A stretch of 19,801 nt of DNA, from assembly GCA_052325345.1 (NCBI GenBank), contig JBKQVG010000066.1:1-19801 (forward strand). The letters run 5' to 3'. This DNA comes from JBEKYD01 sp052325345 (GTDB lineage Bacteria; Acidobacteriota; Terriglobia; Bryobacterales; Bryobacteraceae). Below are positions 7,240-15,567 of this stretch, piece by piece. The notes under the pieces were generated by a model. The model did no database searches and was not told the DNA's origin. It saw nothing but the letters and a program-made list of their open reading frames with translations. The translations under genes and the position numbers were made by a program. Position 1 is the stretch's first letter. The number at the start of each line of letters is the position of its first letter.

Positions 7240-10200
7240 CTATTGGATGGTCGCCGCCCGCCAGTTCAGAGCCAGGGTGAGTGACGCGTCGATCGAGCTT
7301 TCGGTAATGATGAGGAACCGGCCGTTCGGCGCGACGTCCCAACTTGTCGGGCCGGTGCGGATTCCAGTGTCCACGATCTGGGTCAGGAACAACGTTTGCG
7401 GGTTGCTGGATTGGAATACCGGCTGTGTGTTCACCTCTACCGCCATCATTTTGGAGTCCGGCGAAATGTAGAACAGCTCTTTTCCGTCGTGCCGCCAGCG
7501 CGGCTGCACACCGCCGCCGCGCGACACCATTTGTTTGCCGCCGCCAGAGGAAGGCGGGAACGGAATCACATAGATCTCGCTCAGGCCCGACTCGTTGGAG
7601 GTGTAGGCAACCCAATGCCCATCGGGTGAAAACTGCCCCTGGTCCTCATTCGCCGGAGTCTCGACCACCACAAATGGCTTGGCATCAGGCTCTACTGGAA
7701 TGGCAAGCAAGTCCGACTGGGTTCCCGAACTGATTTGCGCATACATCAGGAAGCGGCCATCCGGCGACCAGCTCTTGGGAGCCACCAGAGTGGTCGCCCG
7801 AACCAGCAACTCCTCGGCGCCGGCGCCGTTCGCAGCCATACGATAAATGCCACCTTTGCCCCAATAGGCAATGTAGCGGCCATCGGGGGACCAGATGGGA
7901 TTGGTGTTGCGGTCCCCGGAGGTCAACTGAGTGGTCATACCGCTCGAGAATTCCAGCACCCGATTTCCGTTATGGTCACCTAATAACCGCTTGCCATCGG
8001 GCGAGATCGCCACCGCATTGCCGGCATCCCCGGCCGCGCCGAGATTCTTGCCTTTCCGGTCCCACCACACGTACTGCCGCGAGCCGCGCTGGCGGGACAT
8101 GTACGCTACCACTCCCTGTTTGGAGGTTGCGGCCAGGTAATAAGCGTCCGAACCTGCCGCAATTCGCTGCGCGACCGGGAAGGCATCGCCTGCTGCCTGG
8201 AGGCGTTTCATATCGAATGGCAAGGCCATCATGGTGCCGTCACGGGTGAAGAGCACCTCCCCCACCTGGCTCCGGGTCGGCGGTTCGACGATTTCGGCGT
8301 TAGAGATATCGGGAAGGATCCGCCGTGCCGCAGCTCCGTCCATCGAATTCAGCCACACGCCCGCTTCGGGCAAACCCACATTGTGGCCGCGTGTAGACAG
8401 ATAATGCCGTCCATCGGGCAAGAAAAAAGGGTAGACATCCCGGGCGGCTGCTTTTTGGGGAAGGTCCGACACCGCTCCCCCGGCGGCGGAGACTCTCTCG
8501 ACGTGAGTCAGTCCGCCCATCAAGATATCGCCGCTGCGATTCCAGGTTCCGCCCAGGACCGCGAGTGCGTCGCAGAGAGTTTGGACCGGTCCTCCCGATC
8601 GCTCGATTCTTTTCAGTTTGGCATCGGCAAAGAAAGCGATATCGAGGCTATCGGGAGACCAGAACGGATCCGCGGCGTCATCGGTTCCGGCTAACGCGGT
8701 GGGTTCGAGCGCATCCAGCGACCGGACCCAGATCTGTTGCTTGCCCTCTTTGACCAAGACCATGGCAATATGGCGCCCGTCCGGCGAAACCGCGAGCGAC
8801 AGCACTCGCGACTTCTCGGGAAGCATGATGCTCACGCGCGCCGCTTGCTGGGGCGGAGCTGGTTCGCGGAATTCGACGAAGGCGAGCGCTGCCGCGAGGA
8901 GCGTGACAAATACCGAAGCGATGGCGATCGAAGCAATCCGGGACCGCGAGGAAGCGGCCATGGGCGAGCCCGCAATCGATTCCAACTCCCATCTCAGGTC
9001 TCGGGCGGACTGACAACGCTCGTCCGGGTCCTTTTCCGTGCACCTGTTCACCACGCGGTCCAGGACTGGCGGCAAGGACCCGCGTCGACCGGAAGATGTT
9101 TGCTTGCCCGTGGCCATGTCGGCCAACACCAATCCCAGCGCGTAAATATCAGTGCGGACGTCGGCATTTTTGCGTTCGAATTGTTCGGGCGCCATGTAGG
9201 CTGGGTCTGCCGCGGATTCCGCCTGTCCGAAGTCCGTTACCTTCACGCCGGACTTGGTGAGGATGATGTTCGCGGGCCTCAGATCGCCGTGCATGATTCC
9301 CTTGGCATGAGCCGCCGCCAGCGCATCGGCGATTTGCGCTCCATATTGGAAGGTCTCAAGGATGGAAAGCTTGCCGCGCTTCAAACGAGCCAGCAGCGTT
9401 TCGCCATCGACCAACTCCATCACCAGCGCGCCGCCTTCGACTCCGAAGATCCGGACGATGTGAGGATGGTTCACCGACGCGAGCACCTTGGCCTCGCGCT
9501 CGAATCGCGCGAGTCTTTCGGGATCGTCCCGTGACCGGCCGGCGGCCGGAACCTGGATGGCTACCTCACGCTCCAATTTGAGGTCCCTGGCGCGATAGAC
9601 TTCGCCCATTCCGCCCACGCTGATGAGCGCAAGAATTTCGTACGGTCCCAGTTTGGTTCCAGCCGATAGGGCGTGAGTGGGTGTAAGGCGCCTTTCGAAT
9701 ACCTTCCGGCGCAGTTCCTCCAGGCACACGCCGACATCGGCCATGCTCTGGAAGCGGAGTTCCGGGTCTTTCCTGAGGCAACGATGGATAATCTTCTCAA
9801 GATCGGGAACGACGTTCTCGACCGCCGGGTCGGGCTCCTTGTGGATCACCGCGACCATGACCGCCGTCAGAGAGTTTCCGGTGAAGGCGCGCTTCCCGGT
9901 AGCCATCTGGTAGAGGACGGCGCCGAAAGAGAAGATGTCGCTCCGCGGATCCACCGGTTTGCCTTCGGCTTGCTCCGGAGACATAAATGCCGGTGTGCCC
10001 ATAAACATGCCGGTTTGCGTCTCCAGTCGGAGCGAATCGGGAGCCCGGTCAGATGTCGCCGGCTCCTCGATCAACTTCGCCAGGCCGAAATCCAGCACTT
10101 TGACGGAGCCGCCGCGATCGATCATGATGTTGCCGGGCTTCAGGTCTCGATGCACAATCCCGGCCGCGTGCGCCTTGTCCAGGGCGGCGGCGATCGGGAT

Positions 10201-10743
10201 GGCGTACTTCAGTACATCGTCGGTTGGCAGTCCGGCGGCCGGAATCACCGTATCGAGCGTTTTACCGTCCACATATTCCATGGCGATGAATATCCTGCCA
10301 TCCTGCTCGCCAATGTCGTAAATCGTGACGCTGTTGGGGTGATTCAAGCGCGCAGCGGCTCGCGCCTCGCGAATGAAGCGCGCCCTACGTTCCGCGTCGC
10401 CCACCATGTATGCGGGCAGAATCTTGAGCGCCACCTCTCGATCCAGGCGGGAATCGCGCGCTTTGTACACGTCGCCCATGCCGCCGGCGCCGATGCTCTG
10501 TTCAATGCGGTATTGGCCCAGCACGGCACCCGGGCCGAGCGGCTGCGCGGCCCAGCGAATCGCCGGGCGTTCGAGCAGGTCGTCGCCGGCGCCGCGCGCG
10601 TCGAGCAGCGATTGCACCTCCCGCCGGAGCGATTCGTTCGGACAGGCTTCACTCAGGAAGGCCGCCCGGGCAGTGGGTTCGCGCCCCAGAGCGGCCTGGT
10701 AGAGTTCTTCGAGGGCACGCCAGTGCTCGGCGGAGTCGCTCAT
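7240..10743 (-). CDS. Membrane Ser/Thr kinase-pseudokinase fusion with PD40 propeller
   Basis: 1167-aa PknB-type sensor kinase. Residues 1-70 are the N-terminal segment typical of acidobacterial sigma-linked kinases (HWRALEELYQAAL). Kinase domain 1 (about 78-345) is complete: GAGGMG 85-90, Lys107 in VALK, HRDLKPGN 198-205, DFG 218-220, SPE 255-257. Kinase domain 2 (about 366-590) opens like a stand-alone kinase (GTKLGPYEI) but has Gln397 for the ATP-binding Lys (VAIQ), HGDLRPAN 485-492 for HRDLKPxN, and only 17 residues from DFG (504) to APE (520). It is therefore probably a pseudokinase. One membrane helix spans about 602-625. Residues 640-1167 form an extracytoplasmic propeller with SPDG-type blades at 653, 696, 775, 914, 952, 993 and 1039. 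The start overlaps the sigma-factor stop (ATGA). Its substrates and signal are unknown. Confidence 0.95.
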   Translation of the reverse strand: MSDSAEHWRALEELYQAALGREPTARAAFLSEACPNESLRREVQSLLDARGAGDDLLERPAIRWAAQPLGPGAVLGQYRIEQSIGAGGMGDVYKARDSRLDREVALKILPAYMVGDAERRARFIREARAAARLNHPNSVTIYDIGEQDGRIFIAMEYVDGKTLDTVIPAAGLPTDDVLKYAIPIAAALDKAHAAGIVHRDLKPGNIMIDRGGSVKVLDFGLAKLIEEPATSDRAPDSLRLETQTGMFMGTPAFMSPEQAEGKPVDPRSDIFSFGAVLYQMATGKRAFTGNSLTAVMVAVIHKEPDPAVENVVPDLEKIIHRCLRKDPELRFQSMADVGVCLEELRRKVFERRLTPTHALSAGTKLGPYEILALISVGGMGEVYRARDLKLEREVAIQVPAAGRSRDDPERLARFEREAKVLASVNHPHIVRIFGVEGGALVMELVDGETLLARLKRGKLSILETFQYGAQIADALAAAHAKGIMHGDLRPANIILTKSGVKVTDFGQAESAADPAYMAPEQFERKNADVRTDIYALGLVLADMATGKQTSSGRRGSLPPVLDRVVNRCTEKDPDERCQSARDLRWELESIAGSPMAASSRSRIASIAIASVFVTLLAAALAFVEFREPAPPQQAARVSIMLPEKSRVLSLAVSPDGRHIAMVLVKEGKQQIWVRSLDALEPTALAGTDDAADPFWSPDSLDIAFFADAKLKRIERSGGPVQTLCDALAVLGGTWNRSGDILMGGLTHVERVSAAGGAVSDLPQKAAARDVYPFFLPDGRHYLSTRGHNVGLPEAGVWLNSMDGAAARRILPDISNAEIVEPPTRSQVGEVLFTRDGTMMALPFDMKRLQAAGDAFPVAQRIAAGSDAYYLAATSKQGVVAYMSRQRGSRQYVWWDRKGKNLGAAGDAGNAVAISPDGKRLLGDHNGNRVLEFSSGMTTQLTSGDRNTNPIWSPDGRYIAYWGKGGIYRMAANGAGAEELLVRATTLVAPKSWSPDGRFLMYAQISSGTQSDLLAIPVEPDAKPFVVVETPANEDQGQFSPDGHWVAYTSNESGLSEIYVIPFPPSSGGGKQMVSRGGGVQPRWRHDGKELFYISPDSKMMAVEVNTQPVFQSSNPQTLFLTQIVDTGIRTGPTSWDVAPNGRFLIITESSIDASLTLALNWRAATIQ

Positions 10744-11303
10744 CGGATTTCACGCGCCAGCCATGCCTTGGCGAAGTTCCAGTCGCGCCCCACGGTGTCT
10801 TCGGAGACGCGGAGAGATTCCGCCGTCTCTTGAAGACTCAAGCCGCCGAAAAAGCGCAGCTCGACGACCTTGGCTTTGCGGGGATCCTTGCGGGCGAGAG
10901 ATTCAATGGCATCGTCCAACCGAAGCAGCTCGCGACCGGCGGCCGGGGCCCCGACCAGGCGTTCGTCGAGTGCGATTTTAGGCACCGCACCACCGCGCTT
11001 GGCCGTGCCGCGGGCGCGGGCGGCATCCACCAGGATGCGCCGCATCATTTGGGCGGTGATAGCGAAGAAATGGGCCCGGTCCTGCCAACTGACCTCGGCG
11101 GCATCCACCAGCCGCAGATAGACCTCGTTTACCAGCGCCGTCGGCTGCAACGTGTTGCCAGGACGTTCGCGGGCCAGATGGTGGCGGGCGCGACGGCGGA
11201 GTTCCTCGTAGACCAGCGGCACCAAGCGGCCGAGCGCGTCTTCATCGCCCCCGCTCCAGGCCCGCAAGAGGCGCGTGACGGACGGTGAATCCGCCAGACT
11301 CAT
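10740..11303 (-). CDS. ECF-type RNA polymerase sigma factor, TIGR02999-like
   Basis: 187-aa sigma-70 family factor of the ECF type common in Acidobacteria and Planctomycetes (TIGR02999-like). Region 2 is seen at about 20-85 (LVYEELRRRARHHL, TALVNEVYLRLVD, FFAITAQMMRRILVDAAR). Region 4 is at about 130-180 (KVVELRFFGGLSLQETAESL, then SEDTVGRDWNFAKAWL, a helix-turn-helix). There is no anti-sigma gene. Instead the stop codon overlaps the start of the large kinase gene, so the two are coupled and the kinase is the likely controller, perhaps by phosphorylation as proposed for kinase-linked ECF groups. The ATG at 11303 has no Shine-Dalgarno sequence, and a promoter-like motif sits just upstream, which fits a leaderless transcript. 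Confidence 0.93.
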   Translation of the reverse strand: MSLADSPSVTRLLRAWSGGDEDALGRLVPLVYEELRRRARHHLARERPGNTLQPTALVNEVYLRLVDAAEVSWQDRAHFFAITAQMMRRILVDAARARGTAKRGGAVPKIALDERLVGAPAAGRELLRLDDAIESLARKDPRKAKVVELRFFGGLSLQETAESLRVSEDTVGRDWNFAKAWLAREIR

Positions 11304-11313
11304 GTCGTTGGGA

Positions 11314-11343
11314 AGTATAGCATTCGGTGGTGGAAATCGTCCA
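11314..11343 (-). promoter_or_regulatory. Candidate promoter of the sigma-kinase operon
   Basis: On the minus strand TGGACG (11343-11338) and TATACT (11319-11314) are separated by 18 bp and resemble the -35 and -10 boxes of a housekeeping promoter (4/6 and 5/6 matches). Transcription starting about seven bases on would fall only a few bases before ATG 11303, which lacks a ribosome site. This fits leaderless translation. Evidence is motif only. Confidence 0.35.
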
Positions 11344-11427
11344 CGGGAGGCCGGCTGGGGAAAGAATCGCCGCGCGTGCGGATTCCCGCCTTGCCATTCC
11401 GCTTAGAGCCGTGGAGGCAAGCGACTC

Positions 11428-11673
11428 ATGACAAGCGGCCACGGATACAAAGCGAAATACGACTACGTCGAACTGCTGACGGAGCGCCGCGACGATCACT
11501 GGCGCCTGACGCTTATGGACCTGAAGCACGGCGAGCAGGTGGAGCACGACGAAAGGTTCGAAACATCCGCCAAAGCACAGGATGCGGCTCTGGCCTTGGT
11601 GCGGCATCACATCTACGACCAGCACAACGACACGCTGCTGGCTCGGAGCACGCTGTCCTGGAGCGAGTATTGA
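11428..11673 (+). CDS. Small hypothetical protein
   Basis: An 81-aa soluble, acidic/charged protein with GGAGG ten bases before ATG 11428. The text reads like a compact alpha/beta fold (YDYVELLTERRDDHWRLTLM, then FETSAKAQDAALALVRHHIY). It has no membrane segment, cysteine pair or recognised motif. It is divergent from the sigma-kinase operon (124-bp gap, which would hold promoters both ways) and convergent with the MFS gene. Sequence composition is coding-like. Function unknown. The 179 bp after it (11674-11852) show nothing I recognise. Confidence 0.65.
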   Translation: MTSGHGYKAKYDYVELLTERRDDHWRLTLMDLKHGEQVEHDERFETSAKAQDAALALVRHHIYDQHNDTLLARSTLSWSEY

Positions 11674-11852
11674 CCCGAAGCGAGCCGGCTGTCTCCACAC
11701 CGGAGGACAACCGGGACTCGCCACACGTCGATTGCGGTCCAGGCCGGGAAGCTCGCTGGCGGTAGGCGATTGCGCCGACAGTAATCAGATCGTCACTCCG
11801 CCGGTCGCGTGGATCAGGCGCCTGGGGGCCGACGGAAGTGGAACGGCGCGGG

Positions 11853-13100
11853 TTAATAGCAAGCCGCTTGCGCTACCTTTTCCGCCCGCGGTGTTTGCCG
11901 CTTTGGATAGGCATATGCACCGAGGCGCAGCATCAGCACACTTGCGAGAACAAGCAGAAATGCCGAGCACACGAGCATCGGCTTGTAGGAACCGGTCCTG
12001 TCAAACGAGACTCCCATGACGAGTGGTCCCGCTCCTGCCCCGAACATGAAGATCGCGAAAAAATAACCGTAGATTTCTCCAAAAGAACACATTCCGAGAT
12101 AGCGGGACAGAAGGAATGCGATGAGATCCACTTCGGCTCCGAGTCCCATCCCGATGAGCACCGCGCTTATGGCGGCCGCGTCCTGGTGTGACGTGAGCGC
12201 CAACGCCACGATCCCCGCTAGCGGCGCCGTGAAGAATCCAGCCGCAACATAGGGCGCGTGGATGCAATCGAGCAGAAAACCGGCGAGCACCCGTCCTCCG
12301 ATCAAAGCCAAGCCCGATATGCTGAGCAAGGCAGTGGCCCGTTGGACAGAGAGGCCTCTGTCCGTCAAGAGTAGTACGAGATGACTGATGACGCCGCCCG
12401 TGGTCACTGCGACAAGGAAGAAACTGGTAGCGAGAAGCCAGAATCGCGACGTACGCACGGCCTCCATCGCGGTCAGCCCCGGAAGGGGCGCCTCCGTCGC
12501 TTTCTCTCGATAGGTCTCGCCAGGTTGGCGCCCGACGACGAATGCGACCGCCGGAAAAGCCAAAAGAAAGGTCAGCGCGCCCAGACCCGCATACGCAGCC
12601 CTCCAGCCGACGTGCGTGATCAGGGCTTGGGCATACTGCGGAACGAGAGCGGCGCCGAGGCCCACTCCGGCCATGGCGATCCCCAGAGCGAAGCCCCGGT
12701 GTGCATCAAATCGCGCCGATATGGCCTTGGCGTAGATCAATGGTGTTTGGCCGGCGGCCGCAAGCCCCATCAGTACGTAGAGGCTGGTGAATGCGGCCCG
12801 CGACGCTGGGACCAAGGCAACCGATGCGGTTGCGACAGAAAACACCGCGATGGCGGGCAGCGCTACCCGGCGAACCCCGAACCGGTCGACAAGCCGGCCG
12901 ATCAGCGGCGTGGCCACGCCGGTCATCCAGAGGCCGATGACGATGGAGGATGAAACCGTCCCGCGGCTCCAGCCGAATTCGCGGCTGACTGGGGGGAGCA
13001 TGGTGCCGAACGTGAATTGCATCACCGGGCCGTTACCGGCCATCAAGCCGGTCAAAGATGCAACCACTACCCACCAGTGGCTTCTCAGTCTCGTGGACAT
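11853..13100 (-). CDS. MFS transporter
   Basis: Major facilitator superfamily inner-membrane transporter, 415 aa with about 12 hydrophobic helices. I start at ATG 13100 because AAGGAG lies seven bases upstream. A longer frame to 13196 runs into the upstream gene. The product begins MSTRLRSHWWVVVASLTG and carries the loop 2-3 signature GRLVDRFGVRRV at about 70-81. The overall pattern (FGTMLPPVSREFGWSRGTVS) resembles the oxalate/formate antiporter and monocarboxylate group of MFS. It lies 28 bp behind a broken amidohydrolase gene, so the pair may once have imported and processed an aromatic or carboxylic acid. Substrate not determinable. Confidence 0.92.
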   Translation of the reverse strand: MSTRLRSHWWVVVASLTGLMAGNGPVMQFTFGTMLPPVSREFGWSRGTVSSSIVIGLWMTGVATPLIGRLVDRFGVRRVALPAIAVFSVATASVALVPASRAAFTSLYVLMGLAAAGQTPLIYAKAISARFDAHRGFALGIAMAGVGLGAALVPQYAQALITHVGWRAAYAGLGALTFLLAFPAVAFVVGRQPGETYREKATEAPLPGLTAMEAVRTSRFWLLATSFFLVAVTTGGVISHLVLLLTDRGLSVQRATALLSISGLALIGGRVLAGFLLDCIHAPYVAAGFFTAPLAGIVALALTSHQDAAAISAVLIGMGLGAEVDLIAFLLSRYLGMCSFGEIYGYFFAIFMFGAGAGPLVMGVSFDRTGSYKPMLVCSAFLLVLASVLMLRLGAYAYPKRQTPRAEKVAQAACY

Positions 13101-13128
13101 GCGGATTCTCCTTGCGGGAGGCGCTGGC

Positions 13129-13852
13129 TCATCCTTCCGCGATGCCAAGCACCCGCTCGGCATTCCGGAAGCAGACGTTGCTGCGCGTGTCTTCATCGAG
13201 TGGCGCGGTTTCGATGAACCGTCCGGCTTCGACGGAGGACTCGAACGGATGGTCCACGGAAAACATCACGTTTCCCGGTCCAAGCGCGCCAATCGAGCAC
13301 AGGAGCGGATCCGCCGAAAACATTCCGGACGTGGTGACGCACACATTCTGTCGGATATATTCGGACGGACGCTTCTTCAGTTTCAGCCCGTAGGTGGCGG
13401 CGCGGCTGTCGAACCGCCAGAGGAGATAGGGTAAGGTCTCGCCCAAGTGCCCCAGGATCAGGGTCAGCTTCGGAAATCGATCGAAGATACCGCCAAAGAC
13501 GATGCGCAGTGCGTGCGATCCTGTCTCGACGGTCCACTCCCACATGGCGCGCTTTAGCGCGGCGCATCCCGCAGTCGCCGGGCAGGCCGCGACGGGATCC
13601 GCCGGATGAAGGTAGATCGGGAGACCGATTGATTCGACGCGCTCCCAAAATGGATAGAACGCCGGGTCGTCGAGATAGCGGCCGTCGCTCGATTCCCGCT
13701 CGATCCATAGCGTCAAGGCGGAGGTCACCGAAATCCTTGAGTTGGACCAGCAGGCGACTCGAAACGTCCCGGTCGATGTCCCCGACCGTAGGCAGCCAAT
13801 ATTCCTCGACTCCGGGGACCAGAAAGTGCTCTTCCAAAGCGATTTTCTTCAT
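13129..13852 (-). pseudogene. Amidohydrolase (amidohydrolase_2 type), internal deletion and frameshift
   Basis: Remnant of a metal-dependent hydrolase/decarboxylase of the ACMSD/gamma-resorcylate decarboxylase type. The N-terminal part is read from ATG 13852 (MKKIALEEHF, giving the ExH metal motif) to DAMDRAGIE near 13700. The rest is in a different frame, from GRYLDDPAFYPFWERVE to the stop at 13129, and keeps IYLHPADP, ILGHLGETLPYLLWRFD and the metal Asp of FSVDHP. In intact relatives about 75-80 residues separate the AGI and GRYLDDP elements. Here they are nearly adjacent, so roughly 230 bp are deleted with loss of frame at about 13685-13705. A gene caller would report a 199-aa protein from 13728. 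It precedes the MFS gene in the same direction. Confidence 0.8.
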
Positions 13853-13936
13853 GGGTTTATGGGGAGCTAGCGCGTCGGGGATGTGGCCCACTCTACCACA
13901 TCGGCCCGACGCGCGATGGATGGCGATGCCGGATGC

Positions 13937-15364
13937 CTATTGCTGCCCGTTGCCCGAGGGCACCGGCGCCGCGGACGATACGGGCGAACTCAACCCGGGC
14001 GTGGAAGTCACTCCAGTGCCGCTGGCAGTCGAGCAGCCGGAGCTCCCGGCTCCGCCCGCGCAGCCGAAGTAATTCATGGTCGCATTGATGGTGCCCTTGC
14101 CCGTGCTCGTCACGCCCGCGCCGGAGCCGAGCAGGTTATTGAGGTGCACGTCCATGGACCCGGGAGCGTTCAGCTCCACGTCCAGCGCCTCGTTCTGAAT
14201 CGTGTTGTTCATAATCTGGGTCTGGTAAATGGGGGCCACGCTGTAGACGTTGATGCCCACAGGGCCGGACGTGGATGCGTCCTTGGTGTCCGAACCATTG
14301 CCGGAAATGTAATTGCCGATGATCACGTTGTCGTTCAGATTGGCGCCGGGCGCGCCCGCGGGAGCGGCGTGATTGTGCATGGCAATACCGGACGCGCCAT
14401 TGTTCAGCACAATGTTCCCAATGATCTTGTTCCCGAAGTTCAGATTGCCCGGTCCGGGCGCGAAAATCCCGACGCCGGCTCCCGACCCGATGATCCCGTT
14501 ACCGGAGGAAGTGTTGCCGATCACGGTGTTGCTGAACACTCCGTAGGGCACCGTGGACGAAGCTTTGGGCGAGGGGGCGTGCGAAGCCAGCGTGATGCCG
14601 CAATCGAGCGCATTGTCGTGAACCGAATTGCCGGTGATCAGATTTTCGTAGTTCTGCCCGGTTTCGTCGCTCAGAAGAATGCCACCGGCGTTCAGCTCCA
14701 CGACGTTATTCGCAACGGTCACACCAAACGTACCCATGAGGTGGATTCCCTCGCCGCAGTCGTCGCCCTCGTTGGTTTCAAAAACGGGCTGGCCGGCGCA
14801 GGTGCCGTTGGCGTAGTTCAAGCTTTGATCGTTGCTGGCGACGTGGTTATTGGAAATCAGGCTATCGGTGGTGTTGGTTACCAGAATGCCTTCGTAGTTC
14901 GCATTGATGACGGTCAGACCGGTGATCAGGACGCCGCTCATGCCGGGGTTATCGAGCCCGTCCACATAGATGCCGTTGGCCAAGCCATGGGCATTGACGA
15001 TAGTGGCGTCCGGGCCGGCTCCGATCAGCCCCAGGGGTTTGGTCAAGACCACGGCCTCGGCATATTCGCCGGCACCGATCATGATTTGGTCGTTGGCCGC
15101 AGCGGCCAATACGGCCGCGCCGATCGTGCTGGAACATCCGGACGTGCCGCCGGGGTTGACGCACCATGTCTTGGCCATGGCTGCATGGGCGAGGCCGAAA
15201 CTCAGAAGGCCGCTCAGCGCGGCCGCGCGCAAAATGTGGCTAAATCGCAGTTTCCCTATCGACTTGCATCCTCTCTGAATCACAGTGGTCTCGCTACCCG
15301 CGGACACCGCTCTTAATGCCGGTATTTCGGGCATTGAAGTCCCTGCCGTAACGATTGTCTTCAT
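13937..15364 (-). CDS. Exported right-handed parallel beta-helix protein
   Basis: 475 aa from ATG 15364, which has AAGGAAG seven bases upstream. A long N-terminal region (1-44) precedes the hydrophobic segment at about 45-62 and a cleavage site AMA at 62-64, so the signal peptide is unusually extended. An in-frame GTG at 15283 would give a normal one, but it lacks a ribosome site. The mature protein begins KTWCVNPGG and consists of short beta-helix turns with recurrent NN, GN and NG positions (SNNHVASND, ITGNSVHDN, IIGNIVLNN, IIGNYISGN, MNNTIQNEA), as in NosD and parallel beta-helix families. It ends with a Gly/Ser/Pro-rich tail. The likely place is the periplasm or cell surface, and a carbohydrate-related role is plausible but unproven. 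The convergent 84-bp gap to the amidohydrolase remnant is empty. Confidence 0.85.
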   Translation of the reverse strand: MKTIVTAGTSMPEIPALRAVSAGSETTVIQRGCKSIGKLRFSHILRAAALSGLLSFGLAHAAMAKTWCVNPGGTSGCSSTIGAAVLAAAANDQIMIGAGEYAEAVVLTKPLGLIGAGPDATIVNAHGLANGIYVDGLDNPGMSGVLITGLTVINANYEGILVTNTTDSLISNNHVASNDQSLNYANGTCAGQPVFETNEGDDCGEGIHLMGTFGVTVANNVVELNAGGILLSDETGQNYENLITGNSVHDNALDCGITLASHAPSPKASSTVPYGVFSNTVIGNTSSGNGIIGSGAGVGIFAPGPGNLNFGNKIIGNIVLNNGASGIAMHNHAAPAGAPGANLNDNVIIGNYISGNGSDTKDASTSGPVGINVYSVAPIYQTQIMNNTIQNEALDVELNAPGSMDVHLNNLLGSGAGVTSTGKGTINATMNYFGCAGGAGSSGCSTASGTGVTSTPGLSSPVSSAAPVPSGNGQQ

Positions 15365-15489
15365 TTCAATCTTCCTTCCCTTCTGCGAAATCGGTGGCCG
15401 AGCATTTGTGGGTTGCTCATCCGCCCGCAATCCACTAAGCGCAACAATCGCGAGAAAACCCGCATGCCAGGCGAAATTTATGAAACTCT

Positions 15490-15567
15490 CTCCGGCAAGC
15501 GCTCCCCCAGTTGCGGCTCGGTCTCGTGCGTTTCTGAGTCGCGACTATGACGGAGCGCTTGCCTGAG
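15490..15567. repeat. Large two-stem inverted repeat
   Basis: The outer arms 15490-15505 and 15552-15567 pair at 15 of 16 positions (core GGCAAGCGCTCC against GGAGCGCTTGCC). Inside them a second stem, 15510-15519 with 15536-15545, pairs over 10 bp allowing two G-U pairs in RNA, around a 16-base loop. No T-run follows. The structure lies upstream of the beta-helix gene and next to the transposase remnant. It may be a non-autonomous element, the edge of a lost insertion, or an RNA structure. Confidence 0.65.

Noticed and set aside
6551..7615. Minus-strand open frame (354 codons) overlapping the kinase 3' end
   Set aside because: It crosses the end of the real kinase gene in another frame and the GC-rich repeat, and is a composition artefact.
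9673..10833. Plus-strand open frame (386 codons) opposite the kinase
   Set aside because: It is an antisense shadow of kinase domain 1, which has complete conserved motifs.
13883..15316. Long plus-strand open frame (477 codons) opposite the beta-helix gene
   Set aside because: It mirrors the repeat structure of the real gene, is rich in His/Val/Gly shadows and has no family pattern.
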